64,000 bases of DNA from Roseburia sp. AM59-24XD (GTDB lineage Bacteria; Bacillota; Clostridia; Lachnospirales; Lachnospiraceae): positions 18,626 to 82,625 of the forward strand of contig NZ_QUET01000018.1 of the NCBI RefSeq assembly GCF_003478445.1, read 5' to 3'. Both the position numbers and the translations under genes were made by a program. The notes beneath the pieces were generated by a model. That model was not told the DNA's origin. It did not search any database and worked only from the letters and a program-made list of their open reading frames with translations. Within the stretch, counting starts at the first letter, position 1. Each line of letters begins with the position of its first letter. Below, piece after piece: positions 25,938 through 36,218 of the stretch.

Positions 25938-26991
25938 GAATAAAAGAAAATGGCGGAACCTGACGCACCTGGCGGGTATGTGTCTGCTTGTGACGGCAGT
26001 GCTTTCCGGCTGCTCGGTGGCAGGGACGAATCAGGAGGCTGCGCCGGATCGAAAGGATGGAAAAGTAAAGGTGGCGGCAACGCTGTTTCCGTATTATGAT
26101 TTTGCAAGACAGGTCGGAGGAGATTATGTGGATGTATCGCTGATCGTGCCGGCAGGGATGGATACACATTCCTTCGAGCCGACAGCATCGGATCTCATTC
26201 GGATGGGAAATGCCGATCTGCTTCTATATAATGGAGGAGAAAATGAGCAGTGGGTTGGACAGGTAATAGAGGCGGCAACAGATCAGAAGCTGTTAGCCGA
26301 TGAGATGGTGCAGCATGTAAAGCTCCTGACGGAGGAGCATGTGGAGGGCATGCAGGAGGAAAAGGGAGAAGCTCATGATCATGACGAGGATGAGGAGCAC
26401 ACGCATGATGAAGCGGCGGATTTGCAGGATACACATGAAAATGACGGCGAGATCGATGAGCATATCTGGACTTCTCCCGTGAATGCGCAAAAGCTTGTGA
26501 AACAGGTGGCAGACGATCTGGGAAAGGTTGACCCGGAGCATCAGAAGGAATATGATAAAAATGCAGATGCATATATCAAAAAGCTTCAGAAACTGGATCA
26601 GAAGTTTAAAACGGTGACGGAGCATGCAAAGGATAAATATCTCGCGTTTGCGGACCGTTTTCCGCTCCGTTATTTCGTCGAGGAATACGGTCTTGATTAT
26701 ACAGCGGCTTTCGCCGGCTGCAGCAGCGATACAGAGCCGAGCGCAGATACGATCACATATCTGACAAGACAGGTGAAGGAGCGTAAGCTGCCGGTTGTAT
26801 TAAAGATTGAGCTTACCAGTGATAAGGTGGCAAATGCCGTGGCAGAAGCGGCATCGACAAGGGATCATAAAGTAAAGGTGGAGACATTTTACACCTGTCA
26901 TAACGTTACGAGACAGCAGTTTGATGCCGGAGAGACTTATGCGAGTCTGATGGAAAAGAACCTGAAGGTTTTGAAGGATGCACTTCAATAG
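25930..26991 (+). CDS. znuA: Zinc ABC transporter substrate-binding lipoprotein (ZnuA/AdcA-like)
   Basis: Extracellular metal-binding lipoprotein (353 aa) that hands zinc, or possibly manganese, to a membrane importer. A lipobox is seen in LLVTAVLSGCS. The mature protein begins VKVAATLFPYYDFARQVGGD, has PAGMDTHSFEPTASD, the His/Asp/Glu-rich loop HDHDEDEEHTHDEA typical of ZnuA, IDEHIWTSPVNAQKLVKQVA, and FADRFPLRYFVEEYGLDYTA. The start overlaps the Fur gene by eight bases, so the two are co-expressed. No ATPase or permease gene follows; those must lie elsewhere. Confidence 0.93.
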   Translation: MSKNKRKWRNLTHLAGMCLLVTAVLSGCSVAGTNQEAAPDRKDGKVKVAATLFPYYDFARQVGGDYVDVSLIVPAGMDTHSFEPTASDLIRMGNADLLLYNGGENEQWVGQVIEAATDQKLLADEMVQHVKLLTEEHVEGMQEEKGEAHDHDEDEEHTHDEAADLQDTHENDGEIDEHIWTSPVNAQKLVKQVADDLGKVDPEHQKEYDKNADAYIKKLQKLDQKFKTVTEHAKDKYLAFADRFPLRYFVEEYGLDYTAAFAGCSSDTEPSADTITYLTRQVKERKLPVVLKIELTSDKVANAVAEAASTRDHKVKVETFYTCHNVTRQQFDAGETYASLMEKNLKVLKDALQ

Positions 26992-27072
26992 AAAAGAACA
27001 GGAAGGCTTTGGCGGACACGCTTCGATAGAAATAGAAAAGAATCTATAAGAAAATATATGGGAGGAGAAGAT

Positions 27073-29630
27073 ATGCCGAAGAGAAAACAAAAACATTTTG
27101 GTCTGATCGCATTGCTCATATTCAGCTGTATGTTAAGTATGCCGGGGGCAGAGGCACTGGGACAGCTGCATACGGAGACAAAGGCGATCACGATGGAGGA
27201 ATTTAGCAGTCTGATCGAAGCACAGCAGCAGAGCAAGACCGTTGAGGTGTCTTCGGCAGAGGATCTTGACAGCCTGCGAAGCTTCTGCAGAAGAAACCGA
27301 CCGGTCGTGGAAATGTTTTTGTTCAGACCCGGGATATTGTGGTATCTCCGTACAGTTATCAGTATCAGGAGGAAAGTGGACGCACAGCTATTTATTACGA
27401 AGGAAAAGCGGAGGCATACTATGATGCGAAGGCGGATGTGTATTATGCTGATCCAACGACCAAGACTGCGATTTCCTATACCTGGAAAACGGAGTCGTTT
27501 GCGCCGATCGGGACGGATTCTGATTCCACTGACCCATCCTGGAGTTACGAGGGCAATGGATATAAGATTGAGGGAATTTATCAGAACAGATTAAAGCGGA
27601 GTGCATGGAAAAGCGCCGGCATCTTTTACAATGCCAAAAAGATCAGTGGTGTTTTCGTGAAAAATTACTTTGGATATGGAAAGAATGTGACAGATCTTGG
27701 TGCTTTGGGGGGGAATCTTTTGTCAATAGAGGGCTGCCGCGGTGAAAATATAGAATTGACGCTGCGGCATCGGGGAGAGGACGTAGCCGTTGGTTTTGTG
27801 CCATATATAACAGGGAATATTACGGACACAGATGTTCAGGCGGATATCTGTGTTAACAACACTGAAGAAGAGAGCGGTTGTTTTGGAGATGTGTCGGTGG
27901 GGATAATCGCAGGGGGATGGTCTAAAAAAGGTATGATCTTGAATTGCAGCAGCTCCGGTCACATTGAGAACTGGAATGATTTGCGGGGGAGCGTAGGTGG
28001 TATTGCTGGGTCTGCCGCAGAGATCAGTAACTGCGAAAGCAATGTGAAAATCGGCGGCATGGCTGTTAATGTGGGAGGAATCGTCAGTTATATTGCCGCC
28101 GGAGATGTAAAAAACTGTGTCAGCAGGGCACAGCTTTGCGGTAATTTTCAAGTTGCCGGAGGTATCGCCGGAAGTGTCACACTTCATGAATATGAGGTCT
28201 CAGACTGCCGGTTTGAGGGAAGTATCCGGACAGATCGCAGCAAATCTTCGTATTTTAATACGGATGGTACGGAAGCATTATGCTATGGCGGTATCATTGG
28301 GGAGATCCCTTTTACAAATGAAATTCTGATAAAGGATTGCATCAATCTTGGTTCTGTTACGATGGAGAGCAGTCAGAGCGGAGCAGAGATAAGCTGGGGC
28401 ACGGGAAATAAACTCGGTGGAATCGTAGGGTGGATCGCAGGAGGAGAGATCGTAAACTGCGTGAATGAGGGAAGGCTTTGCAACAAACAATCTGCAGAGC
28501 AGCCGGTAAGCGGAGAGAATACGACAGTCGGCGGCATTGCCGGTTATATGAAGGAAAATAGTGAGAATTCGGTTTTAAACTGCATGAATCGAGGGGATGT
28601 ATTCAATGATAACGGCTCTGCAGGAGAAATCGTGGGAACGATGACGGGAGAAGATTCGGAGGTATGCAATATATATGCAGCCGGAACTGCTTCAGGAAAT
28701 GCGGTAAGTAATCAGGTGATCGGTTGTGAAGGAAAAGGGGTGGCCCGGAACTGTTTCACGGAAGAAAGCGGTGGAGCCGGGAAACTGTGCGTTCTTTTGA
28801 ATCAGTGGATCCATGATTTTGATGTTACAAAAGAATACCATACAATTGTCACTCCGGGAGGGGATGAGTTTCAGCCGTGGGTAGTGGAGAATGGTGTGCT
28901 GACGCTTCAGAGAAAGCCGGTGATCAATCCGACTCCGACGAAAACACCGGTGAAAACGCTGCCGCCGACAGTGACGCCATTGGTGACACAGACACCGACA
29001 AGGACTCCGGTGGCATCGCTGCAGTCGACAAGAACCCCGCCGGTAACGCAGGCACCGACGAAAACTCCGGCATCATCGAAAAGTCCGATACCGTCAGTAA
29101 CAAAGAAACCCGTTCAAAGTGCAGCTCCGACTGTGACACCGAAGCAGAGTATGCTTCCGGAGCTGACGCCGGTACCATCAGTCAGTCCGACGGCCGATAT
29201 CACAAACACACCGGTATCTTTTGCATCGGCGGGGGAAACACCGTCACAGAATGGGTTGGAAACGGTTGATCAGAATACGGCGAAGAATCAGAATACCGGG
29301 AAGGTCACGCCTTCAAACGGCAGGAAAGGGTTGATGGCACCTGTCTTTACTCTGAAAAATCGTCAAAACAGCAGAAAACAGAAGTATGTCCAGGTGACTC
29401 TGGAAAAATATCAGGGAACCTATGTGGAGATCAGGGCGAAATTAAAAGGACAGAAGTATGTGCGGATGAAATTAAAAGAAAACCGGATCAAAAAACTGCA
29501 TGGGTGTATTAAATTCCGGTATACGGTATCCGGCAAGAGGATTTATTTTAAGGTGAGAACGTATCAGATCCGGAAAGGGAAGAAGATATACAGTGCGGTC
29601 AGCGCACAAAAAAGTATAAAAACGAAATAA
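27073..29630 (+). pseudogene. Secreted GLUG-like repeat protein, apparent frameshift
   Basis: ATG 27073 follows GGAGGAG and opens with a signal peptide (MPKRKQKHFGLIALLIFSCM). The frame breaks near 27288; the next frame carries on with GNVFVQTRDIVVSPYSYQYQ and stays open to 29630. One added base gives about 852 residues. Residues about 200-560 contain Gly-rich repeats such as VGGIAGSAAEISNC, VGGIVSYIAAGDVKNC and LGGIVGWIAGGEIVNC, like GLUG motifs of bacterial adhesins. A long Pro/Thr/Ser spacer follows (TPTKTPVKTLPPTVTP), then a Lys/Arg-rich C-terminal beta domain (YVEIRAKLKGQKYVRMKLKE). It is likely a surface or matrix protein; the ligand is unknown. Confidence 0.68.
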
Positions 29631-29675
29631 TCGTTCTAAATATCAAAATAGTATTAGTTTTTGGCTTAATAATTA

Positions 29676-29704
29676 TAGACGGAATTGGATAATACAGATA
29701 TAAT
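29676..29704 (+). promoter_or_regulatory. Promoter of the GH31 gene
   Basis: TAGACG, 17 bp, TATAAT, about 95 bases before the ATG at 29799. Confidence 0.65.
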
Positions 29705-29798
29705 GTTATCAGATGGTACAGCAGAGTTCGGTTTTGTTATGGGGACATGATCTGCTGTGTGCAAATAATTTTATTTAATTTGAAAGGAGTTTACGAAC

Positions 29799-32162
29799 AT
29801 GAAAGTAGCAGACGGATTTTGGTTGAACAAAAAGGGATACGATGTAAGATATGCATCTCAGGCATATCAGGTAACAACAACAGAGAATTCTATCAAGGTC
29901 ATCGCAACACCATACACAGTTATGAACAGAGGTATGACACTTGGCGGACCAAACCTTGAGATTACATATTCTTCTACATCAGAGAATATCATTAAGGTTC
30001 ACATCGTACATTACAAGGGTGGACTTGACAACATTCCTCAGTTTGAGCTGAACGAGGATACCGGATATGTTCCACAGATCACACGCACAGAGGATAAGGC
30101 TGAGCTGATCTCCGGAGATACCAAGGTAGTGATCAAGATCGGTGATGACTGGGATGTACAGTTCTATCATAAGGACAAGCATCTGACAGGTGGAGCATGG
30201 CGTTCAACTTCTATCATTAACGAGAACCAGTTCGCAGCAAATGCACGCATGGAGATGCAGGAGGACGATGAGTTCTTCAATTATCCACAGGATCCACACC
30301 GCACATACATCAGAGAGCAGCTCAAGACTGATATTGGTGAGTGCATTTATGGTTTCGGTGAGAAGTTCACTCCATTCGTAAAGAACGGACAGGTTGTTGA
30401 GACATGGAACTGCGATGGTGGTACATGTTCTGACCAGAGCTACAAGAATATCCCATTCTACATTTCTTCTAAGGGATACGGTGTATTTGTAAACAGCTCT
30501 GATAAGGTGTCCTTCGAGGTAAACTCAGACACTGTTTCCAAGGTAACATTTACACAGCCGGGTGAGGAGCTTGAGTATTTCGTGATCGGCGGTAACAATC
30601 TGGAGGAGGTTCTGGAGAATTACACTACACTGACCGGTAAGCCATCACTTCCACCGGCATATACATTTGGTCTGTGGCTGTCTACTTCCTTCACAACAAG
30701 CTATGACGAGGATACTGTTATGAGCTTCATCGATGGAATGAGAGACAGAAAGATTCCTCTTCAGGTATTCCATTTCGACTGCTTCTGGATGAAGGAGTAT
30801 GAGTGGTGTAACTTCGAGTGGGATAAGGATATGTTCCCGGATCCGGAAGGTCTTCTGAAGAGACTTCATGAGGATAAGGGACTTGAGGTTTGTGTATGGA
30901 TCAACTCCTACATTTCACAGCAGTCTAAGCTGTTCGATATCGGTAAGGAGAAGGGATACTTCATCAAGAATCTTGATGGCAGCGTATTCCAGGCAGATCT
31001 GTGGCAGCCGGGTATGGCAATCGTTGACTTTACCAATCCGGAGGCTTGCGACTGGTTCAAGGGTATGCTCAAGGAGCTCTTCAAGATGGGCGTAAACAAC
31101 ATCAAGACAGACTTCGGTGAGAGAATCCCAACCAAGTGTAAGTATTACAATGGCATGGATCCGATCAAGATGCACAACTACTACACATACCTTTACAATA
31201 AGGTTGTATTCGAGGCTCTTGAGGAGTACTTTGGCAAGGACAAGGCTTGTCTGTTTGCACGTAGTGCTACTGTTGGTGGTCAGAAGTTCCCTGTACATTG
31301 GGGCGGTGACTGCTATGCGGAGTATTCTGCTATGGCAGAGACACTTCGTGGCGGACTTTCCCTCTGCTCATCCGGTTTCGGCTTCTTCTCCCATGACATG
31401 GGTGGATTCGAGGCAACTGCACCGGCTGACGTATACAAGAGATGGTGTGCATTCGGTCTTCTTTCTACACACAGCCGTCTCCATGGTTCTACCTCTTACC
31501 GTGTGCCTTGGGTTTATGACAAGGACGGCGATACAGAGGCATGTGATGTACTTCGTCATTACACCGTATTAAAGGGACGTCTGATGCCTTATCTGTGGGC
31601 TCAGGCCAATAAGACACATCAGGTTGGTGTACCAATGATGCGTTCTATGGTTATTGCGTTTACAGACGATACCGCCTGCAAGTATCTGGATCAGCAGTAT
31701 ATGCTGGGTGATAACCTGTGTATCGTGCCTGTTATGAATGAGGAAGGCAAGGCTGAGTTCTATGTACCTGATTGCGGTACCTGGACAGATATCCAGTCCG
31801 GTGAGAAGTATGAGGGTGGCAGATATTACACAAGACAGTGTGATTACTTCCAGACTCCGATCCTGGCTCGTCCAAACAGCATTGTTACTTACGGTAACTT
31901 CGATGCAGAGGACAAGATGACAGTTCTTTATGATTATCTGCAGGATGCAGAGGCAGTGATCTATGGTCTTGAGGATGGTAAGAGCGCGTCTGCAGTGATC
32001 TATGACAGTGAGTCTAACAAGCTGACCCAGATCAAGGCAGTCAGAAACGGCAATGTGATCGATGTGACCTATGATGCAACTGACAGAAGCTTCAAGATTA
32101 CAGCTGAGGGCAAGACAGTAGATGCAGCTGCAGGAAGCACAAGCGTACAGATTACTCTGTAA
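29799..32162 (+). CDS. GH31 alpha-xylosidase (YicI-like)
   Basis: Retaining alpha-glycosidase of 787 residues, closest by eye to YicI, which removes alpha-xylose from xyloglucan fragments. There is no signal peptide, so it acts in the cytoplasm on imported oligosaccharides. The order is an N-terminal beta domain, a barrel with GLWLSTSFTTSYDE and FHFDCFWMKEYEWCNFEWD, nucleophile D438 in IKTDFGE, acid/base D504 in HWGGDCYAEY, then HSRLHGSTSYRVPW and C-terminal beta domains. Codon use is strongly biased, suggesting high expression. AAAGGAG precedes the ATG, a promoter is at 29676 and a terminator follows. Substrate is inferred from the family. Confidence 0.92.
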   Translation: MKVADGFWLNKKGYDVRYASQAYQVTTTENSIKVIATPYTVMNRGMTLGGPNLEITYSSTSENIIKVHIVHYKGGLDNIPQFELNEDTGYVPQITRTEDKAELISGDTKVVIKIGDDWDVQFYHKDKHLTGGAWRSTSIINENQFAANARMEMQEDDEFFNYPQDPHRTYIREQLKTDIGECIYGFGEKFTPFVKNGQVVETWNCDGGTCSDQSYKNIPFYISSKGYGVFVNSSDKVSFEVNSDTVSKVTFTQPGEELEYFVIGGNNLEEVLENYTTLTGKPSLPPAYTFGLWLSTSFTTSYDEDTVMSFIDGMRDRKIPLQVFHFDCFWMKEYEWCNFEWDKDMFPDPEGLLKRLHEDKGLEVCVWINSYISQQSKLFDIGKEKGYFIKNLDGSVFQADLWQPGMAIVDFTNPEACDWFKGMLKELFKMGVNNIKTDFGERIPTKCKYYNGMDPIKMHNYYTYLYNKVVFEALEEYFGKDKACLFARSATVGGQKFPVHWGGDCYAEYSAMAETLRGGLSLCSSGFGFFSHDMGGFEATAPADVYKRWCAFGLLSTHSRLHGSTSYRVPWVYDKDGDTEACDVLRHYTVLKGRLMPYLWAQANKTHQVGVPMMRSMVIAFTDDTACKYLDQQYMLGDNLCIVPVMNEEGKAEFYVPDCGTWTDIQSGEKYEGGRYYTRQCDYFQTPILARPNSIVTYGNFDAEDKMTVLYDYLQDAEAVIYGLEDGKSASAVIYDSESNKLTQIKAVRNGNVIDVTYDATDRSFKITAEGKTVDAAAGSTSVQITL

Positions 32163-32196
32163 GAGTGGATTTAAGAATTTATGATATAATTTAAGA

Positions 32197-32230
32197 AAGC
32201 CCTGCGGCATTTGTCCGCAGGGCTTCTTTT
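32197..32230 (+). terminator. Intrinsic terminator after the GH31 gene
   Basis: AAGCCCTGCGG pairs with CCGCAGGGCTT, followed by CTTTT. Confidence 0.88.
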
Positions 32231-32324
32231 GATAAGAGAGAAAGATTCATCGTAAAAGAACATGTTATTGACTAAAAACCGTCAATAGAAGACTTGTCAT
32301 GAAGATTGAAAAATGATAGTGTAG

Positions 32325-32390
32325 GTTATGTTAAAAACTGCCTGTTGACAAAAGGGGGCTTTTTGGAGAAAATAGGCAGTGTAACATAAC
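32325..32390 (+). promoter_or_regulatory. pflB promoter enclosed by an inverted repeat
   Basis: GTTATGTTAaaAACTGCCT (32325-32343) pairs with AGGCAGTGTAACATAAC (32374-32390). Between the arms lie TTGACA (32345-32350) and, after 17 bp, GAAAAT (32368-32373). The position suggests an operator pair around the promoter, for example for a redox or fermentation regulator. Confidence 0.55.
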
Positions 32391-32427
32391 AGGTGAAATG
32401 AGACAACGTTAAGGAGGAAAAGACGAA

Positions 32428-34680
32428 ATGGTAAATTTTAAAGAATGGGACGGATTTGAAGGACGTCTCTGGAAAGAAGAAATCAATGTCCGTGATTTTA
32501 TCCAGAATAACTACACTCCATATGATGGAGATGAGTCATTCCTGGAGGGACCAACCGAAGCAACCGATAAGCTTTGGGGCAAGCTGCAGGAACTGCAGAA
32601 GGAGGAACGTGCAAAGGGCGGTGTCCTTGATATGGACACGGATATTGTATCGTCTTTGACCTCCCATGGACCGGGATATATCAGTGAGGATTTAAAGGAT
32701 CTGGAGAAGATTGTTGGTCTCCAGACAGATAAGCCGTTAAAGCGTGCATTCATGCCTTACGGTGGTATCAAGATGGCAGAGGAGTCTCTGAAGATGTATG
32801 GTTATGAGCCAAATCCGGAGCTTCACAAGATTTTTACCGAATATCATAAGACACATAATCAGGGTGTATTTGATGCATACACACCGGAGATGAGAGCAGT
32901 CCGCAAGAACAAGATCATCACAGGTCTTCCGGATACATACGGACGTGGACGTATCGTAGGTGATTATCGTCGAGTTGCTCTTTACGGTATCGATCATCTG
33001 ATCGCAGAGAAGGAAGCGGATAAGGCAGTCTGCGGAAGCGGAAGCATGAAGGGTGAAGTGATCCGCCTTCGTGAGGAGCTGCAGGAGCAGATCAATTCCC
33101 TGAAGGGAATGAAGGAGATGGCAGCCATTTACGGTTACGATATCTCTGAGCCTGCTAAGAATGCAAGAGAAGCTGTTCAGTGGACTTATTTCGGTTATCT
33201 TGCTGCTATTAAGACACAGAACGGTGCTGCAATGAGTATCGGTCGTGTCTGCACATTCCTTGACATTTATATTGAGAGAGATTTAAAGAACGGCACACTG
33301 ACTGAGACAGAGGCACAGGAGCTGATCGATCACATGACCATGAAGTTCCGTATGGTCAAGTTTGCACGTATTAAGTCTTACAACGAGCTGTTCTCCGGAG
33401 ATCCGGTATGGGCTACCATCGATCTTGCCGGTATCGGCGTAGATGGCCGTCATATGGTGACAAAGACAGATTATCGTGTGCTTCATACACTGGAGAATAT
33501 GGGACCTGCTCCGGAGCCAAACATCACGGTACTTTATTCATCAGATCTTCCAGAGAACTTCAAGAGATATGCAGCAAACATCTCCATCAAGACAAGCTCT
33601 GTACAGTACGAGAACGATGATGTTATGAAGCCTGTATGGGGTGATGATTACGCAATCTGCTGTTGTGTATCTGCAACACAGACCGGTAAGGAGATGCAGT
33701 TCTTCGGAGCAAGAGCAAACCTTGCAAAATGTCTGCTTTATGCGATCAACGGTGGTGTTGATGAGAAGAATAAAGTACAGGTTGGACCAAAGTATCAGCC
33801 AATTACTTCTGAGTACCTTGATTATGATGAGGTTATGGAGAAGTATGATGCAATGATGGACTGGCTTGCAGATATCTATGTAAATACACTGAACCTGATC
33901 CAGTACATGCATGATAAATATTATTATGAGGCAGCTCAGATGGCACTGATCGATACGGATGTACGCCGTACATTCGCTACCGGTATTGCAGGTTTCTCAC
34001 ATGTAATTGATTCCCTGAGTGCGATCAAGTATGCAAAGGTAAAAGTAATCCGTGATGAGAACGGACTTGCTGTAGACTATGAGACAGAGGGAGATTTCCC
34101 TAAGTATGGTAATGACGATGACCGTGCCGATGAGATTGGTGTATGGCTTCTCCGTACCTTCCTTGGGAAGATCAAGAAGCATCATACCTATCGTCGTTCT
34201 GAGCCGACTACATCTATCCTTACGATCACATCAAACGTGGTTTATGGTAAGGCAACCGGTTCTATGCCAAACGGCAGAAAAGCAGGACAGCCACTTTCAC
34301 CGGGAGCAAACCCAAGCTACGGTGCAGAGCAGAATGGTCTGCTGGCTTCCCTCAACTCTGTTGCAAAGATTCCTTATGAGTGGGCTCTGGATGGTATCTC
34401 CAATACACAGACCATCAATCCGGACGCACTTGGCCATGAGGAAGAAGAGCGCAAGACAAACCTTGTACAGGTTATGGATGGTTACTTCGATCAGGGAGCA
34501 CATCACCTTAATGTCAATGTATTTGGCAAGGAGAAGCTTATTGACGCTATGGAGCATCCGGAGAAGGAAGAGTATGCAAACTTCACGATCCGTGTATCCG
34601 GTTACGCCGTTAAGTTTATCGATCTGACCAAGGAGCAGCAGATGGATGTAATTTCCAGAACCTGCCACGCACAGATGTAG
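32428..34680 (+). CDS. pflB: Formate C-acetyltransferase (pyruvate formate-lyase)
   Basis: Glycyl-radical enzyme that splits pyruvate with CoA into acetyl-CoA and formate under anaerobic conditions. The 750-residue length is normal. The catalytic cysteines lie in [15 protein letters not shown] (C411-C413), and the radical glycine is G725 in RVSGYAV near the C-terminus. Other typical segments are [20 protein letters not shown] and [23 protein letters not shown] precedes the ATG. Its activase is encoded 224 bp downstream with its own -10 element. Codon use is highly biased, like that of the GH31 gene. Confidence 0.97.
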   Translation: MVNFKEWDGFEGRLWKEEINVRDFIQNNYTPYDGDESFLEGPTEATDKLWGKLQELQKEERAKGGVLDMDTDIVSSLTSHGPGYISEDLKDLEKIVGLQTDKPLKRAFMPYGGIKMAEESLKMYGYEPNPELHKIFTEYHKTHNQGVFDAYTPEMRAVRKNKIITGLPDTYGRGRIVGDYRRVALYGIDHLIAEKEADKAVCGSGSMKGEVIRLREELQEQINSLKGMKEMAAIYGYDISEPAKNAREAVQWTYFGYLAAIKTQNGAAMSIGRVCTFLDIYIERDLKNGTLTETEAQELIDHMTMKFRMVKFARIKSYNELFSGDPVWATIDLAGIGVDGRHMVTKTDYRVLHTLENMGPAPEPNITVLYSSDLPENFKRYAANISIKTSSVQYENDDVMKPVWGDDYAICCCVSATQTGKEMQFFGARANLAKCLLYAINGGVDEKNKVQVGPKYQPITSEYLDYDEVMEKYDAMMDWLADIYVNTLNLIQYMHDKYYYEAAQMALIDTDVRRTFATGIAGFSHVIDSLSAIKYAKVKVIRDENGLAVDYETEGDFPKYGNDDDRADEIGVWLLRTFLGKIKKHHTYRRSEPTTSILTITSNVVYGKATGSMPNGRKAGQPLSPGANPSYGAEQNGLLASLNSVAKIPYEWALDGISNTQTINPDALGHEEEERKTNLVQVMDGYFDQGAHHLNVNVFGKEKLIDAMEHPEKEEYANFTIRVSGYAVKFIDLTKEQQMDVISRTCHAQM

Positions 34681-34758
34681 TCAGAACGCAATACGCGAGG
34701 GCTGGGAGGTGTTGTTGGCGTCTTTGCCTTTGTGTAAATCAGATGTATAGATATGAAT

Positions 34759-34806
34759 ACAAACCTTGCATTTTGGTGTATAATAGGATCAGAATGCAAG
34801 GTTTGT
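34759..34806 (+). promoter_or_regulatory. 17-bp inverted repeat around a TATAAT upstream of pflA
   Basis: ACAAACCTTGCATTTTG (34759-34775) pairs with CAGAATGCAAGGTTTGT (34790-34806), 16 of 17 positions. The 14-bp spacer includes TATAAT (34779-34784). There is no T-tract, so it is not an ordinary terminator of pflB. It may be an operator over the pflA promoter, or an RNA structure. Confidence 0.5.
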
Positions 34807-34904
34807 GCTGTATAAAAGAGAAGAACAGCAGACAGGGAGGCACCGGTAGGGGAAATGCAGCAACCGGTAAAGCTGACTTCGTCTGCAGGAAAAGGAGAGA
34901 AAAC

Positions 34905-35651
34905 ATGGGACAGGTAAAGGGACGGATCCACTCCGTGGAGACATTTGGTCTGGTGGACGGACCGGGTGTGCGCTATGTAGTGTTTCTGCAGGGCTGCCGC
35001 ATGCGGTGTAAATACTGCCATAATCCGGAGACATGGAAGCCGGATGAGGGTGAATTAAAGACAGCGAAAGAGGTCTTTGACAAGGCGTACCGTTACCGCA
35101 GTTACTGGAAGAACAACGGCGGTCTGACGGTCAGCGGAGGCGAGCCGCTGTTACAGATTGATTTTCTGACAGAGCTGTTTACCTTAGCAAAGGAAAAGGG
35201 CATTCACACAACACTGGATACCAGTGCCAATCCGTTTGATCCGGATTCGGCAGAGTTTATGGAGAAGTTTGAGAAACTCATGGAAGTGACAGATCTCGTT
35301 ATGCTTGATATTAAGGAGATGGATCCGGAGAAGCATAAGGCGCTGACGGGGCAGACGAATGAGAATATTCTGGCGCTGGCAGACTGGCTTAATGAGCATG
35401 GAAAGCCGATGTGGATCCGCCATGTTCTGGTGCCGGAGCTTACCGATGATGAGGCAGGCTTACAGGCACTGAGGGAGAAGCTTGACCGGTGGAGTAATGT
35501 GGAGCGGGTGGAGATCCTGCCATATCATACGCTGGGACTGTTCAAGTGGCAGAACCTTGGCATTGATTATCCTCTGGAGGGGGTACGAACACCGACGCAG
35601 GAGGAGGTCGAAAAGGCAGAAAAGATTCTGGGGATACGAAAGCAGCCGTGA
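34905..35651 (+). CDS. pflA: Pyruvate formate-lyase activating enzyme
   Basis: Radical SAM enzyme (248 aa) that makes the glycyl radical on PflB. The iron-sulfur cysteines are in GCRMRCKYCHNPETW (CxxxCxxC, the radical SAM signature). Then come GGLTVSGGEPLLQ, TLDTSANP, VMLDIKEMDPEKHKALTGQ and LPYHTLGLFKWQNLGIDYPL, all typical of PflA. The ATG at 34905 follows AAAGGAGA; the frame extends upstream without a ribosome site. Its neighbour pflB is the substrate. Confidence 0.96.
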   Translation: MGQVKGRIHSVETFGLVDGPGVRYVVFLQGCRMRCKYCHNPETWKPDEGELKTAKEVFDKAYRYRSYWKNNGGLTVSGGEPLLQIDFLTELFTLAKEKGIHTTLDTSANPFDPDSAEFMEKFEKLMEVTDLVMLDIKEMDPEKHKALTGQTNENILALADWLNEHGKPMWIRHVLVPELTDDEAGLQALREKLDRWSNVERVEILPYHTLGLFKWQNLGIDYPLEGVRTPTQEEVEKAEKILGIRKQP

Positions 35652-35673
35652 GAAATAACGATTCATGAGAGTA

Positions 35674-35732
35674 TTATGTCAACGAGAATTGCGAAGCAAT
35701 TCTTGGAGGGCAAAACGCTGGTTTTGCCCTTT
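35674..35732. repeat. Intergenic double-hairpin repeat, copy 1
   Basis: Two hairpins in tandem: AGAATTGC-gaa-GCAATTCT and AGGGCAAAAC-gct-GGTTTTGCCCT. The sequence from TTATGTCAACGAG to CCCTTT is repeated almost exactly at 35765-35823 and, for its second part, at 62688-62740. Confidence 0.85.
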
Positions 35733-35764
35733 ATAATATATAGGAAAATGCTCGTAACGTAGTG

Positions 35765-35823
35765 TTATGTCAACGAGAATTGCGAAGCAATTCTTGGAGG
35801 GCAAAACGCTGGTTTTGCCCTTT
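35765..35823. repeat. Intergenic double-hairpin repeat, copy 2
   Basis: Direct repeat of 35674-35732, separated by 32 bases. Here the second hairpin is followed by TTTTT, so this copy could also terminate transcription. Confidence 0.85.
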
Positions 35824-35845
35824 TTACAGAGAGGAAGGCAGTATT

Positions 35846-36148
35846 ATGGTAAAGCATATTATTTTGTGGCAGTTAAAGGATGAATTATCAGAGGAAGAGA
35901 AACAGACCGTCAAGGCCGGCATCAAGGAGGGACTGGAAGGTCTTGCCGGAAAGGTTCCGGGACTGACGGAGGTACATGTGCAGACACAGGGACTTGCATC
36001 ATCAAATGCAGATGTAATGCTTGATACTACACTTGTAGATGAGACTGCGTTAAAGGGCTATGCAGTGCATCCGGAGCATGTGAAGGTTGCCGACAGCAAG
36101 GTTCGCCCGTACACGAAGACAAGAGTCTGCATGGATTTTGAGGTATAA
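35846..36148 (+). CDS. Dabb-family (stress-responsive A/B barrel) protein
   Basis: Small cytoplasmic protein of 100 residues. It begins MVKHIILWQLKDELSEEEK and contains ADVMLDTTLVDETALKGYAV and HPEHVKVADSKVRPYTKTRV, the usual pattern of the dimeric alpha/beta-barrel (Dabb) domain. The biochemical role of stand-alone bacterial members is mostly unknown. The ATG at 35846 follows GAGGAAGG. It lies directly after two hairpin repeats, which probably insulate it from pflA. Confidence 0.88.
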   Translation: MVKHIILWQLKDELSEEEKQTVKAGIKEGLEGLAGKVPGLTEVHVQTQGLASSNADVMLDTTLVDETALKGYAVHPEHVKVADSKVRPYTKTRVCMDFEV

Positions 36149-36218
36149 GGAACAGAGTAGAATTTGAAATATTGCTTGCAGTTCTTCGATGCAGAGCGTT
36201 TGCGGAATGGAGATTAAT

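Noticed and set aside
28930..29240. A CRISPR-like or minisatellite array in the Pro/Thr-rich part of the GLUG protein
   Set aside because: The repeats are irregular coding repeats (ACACCGAC-type) within one open frame, without spacers.
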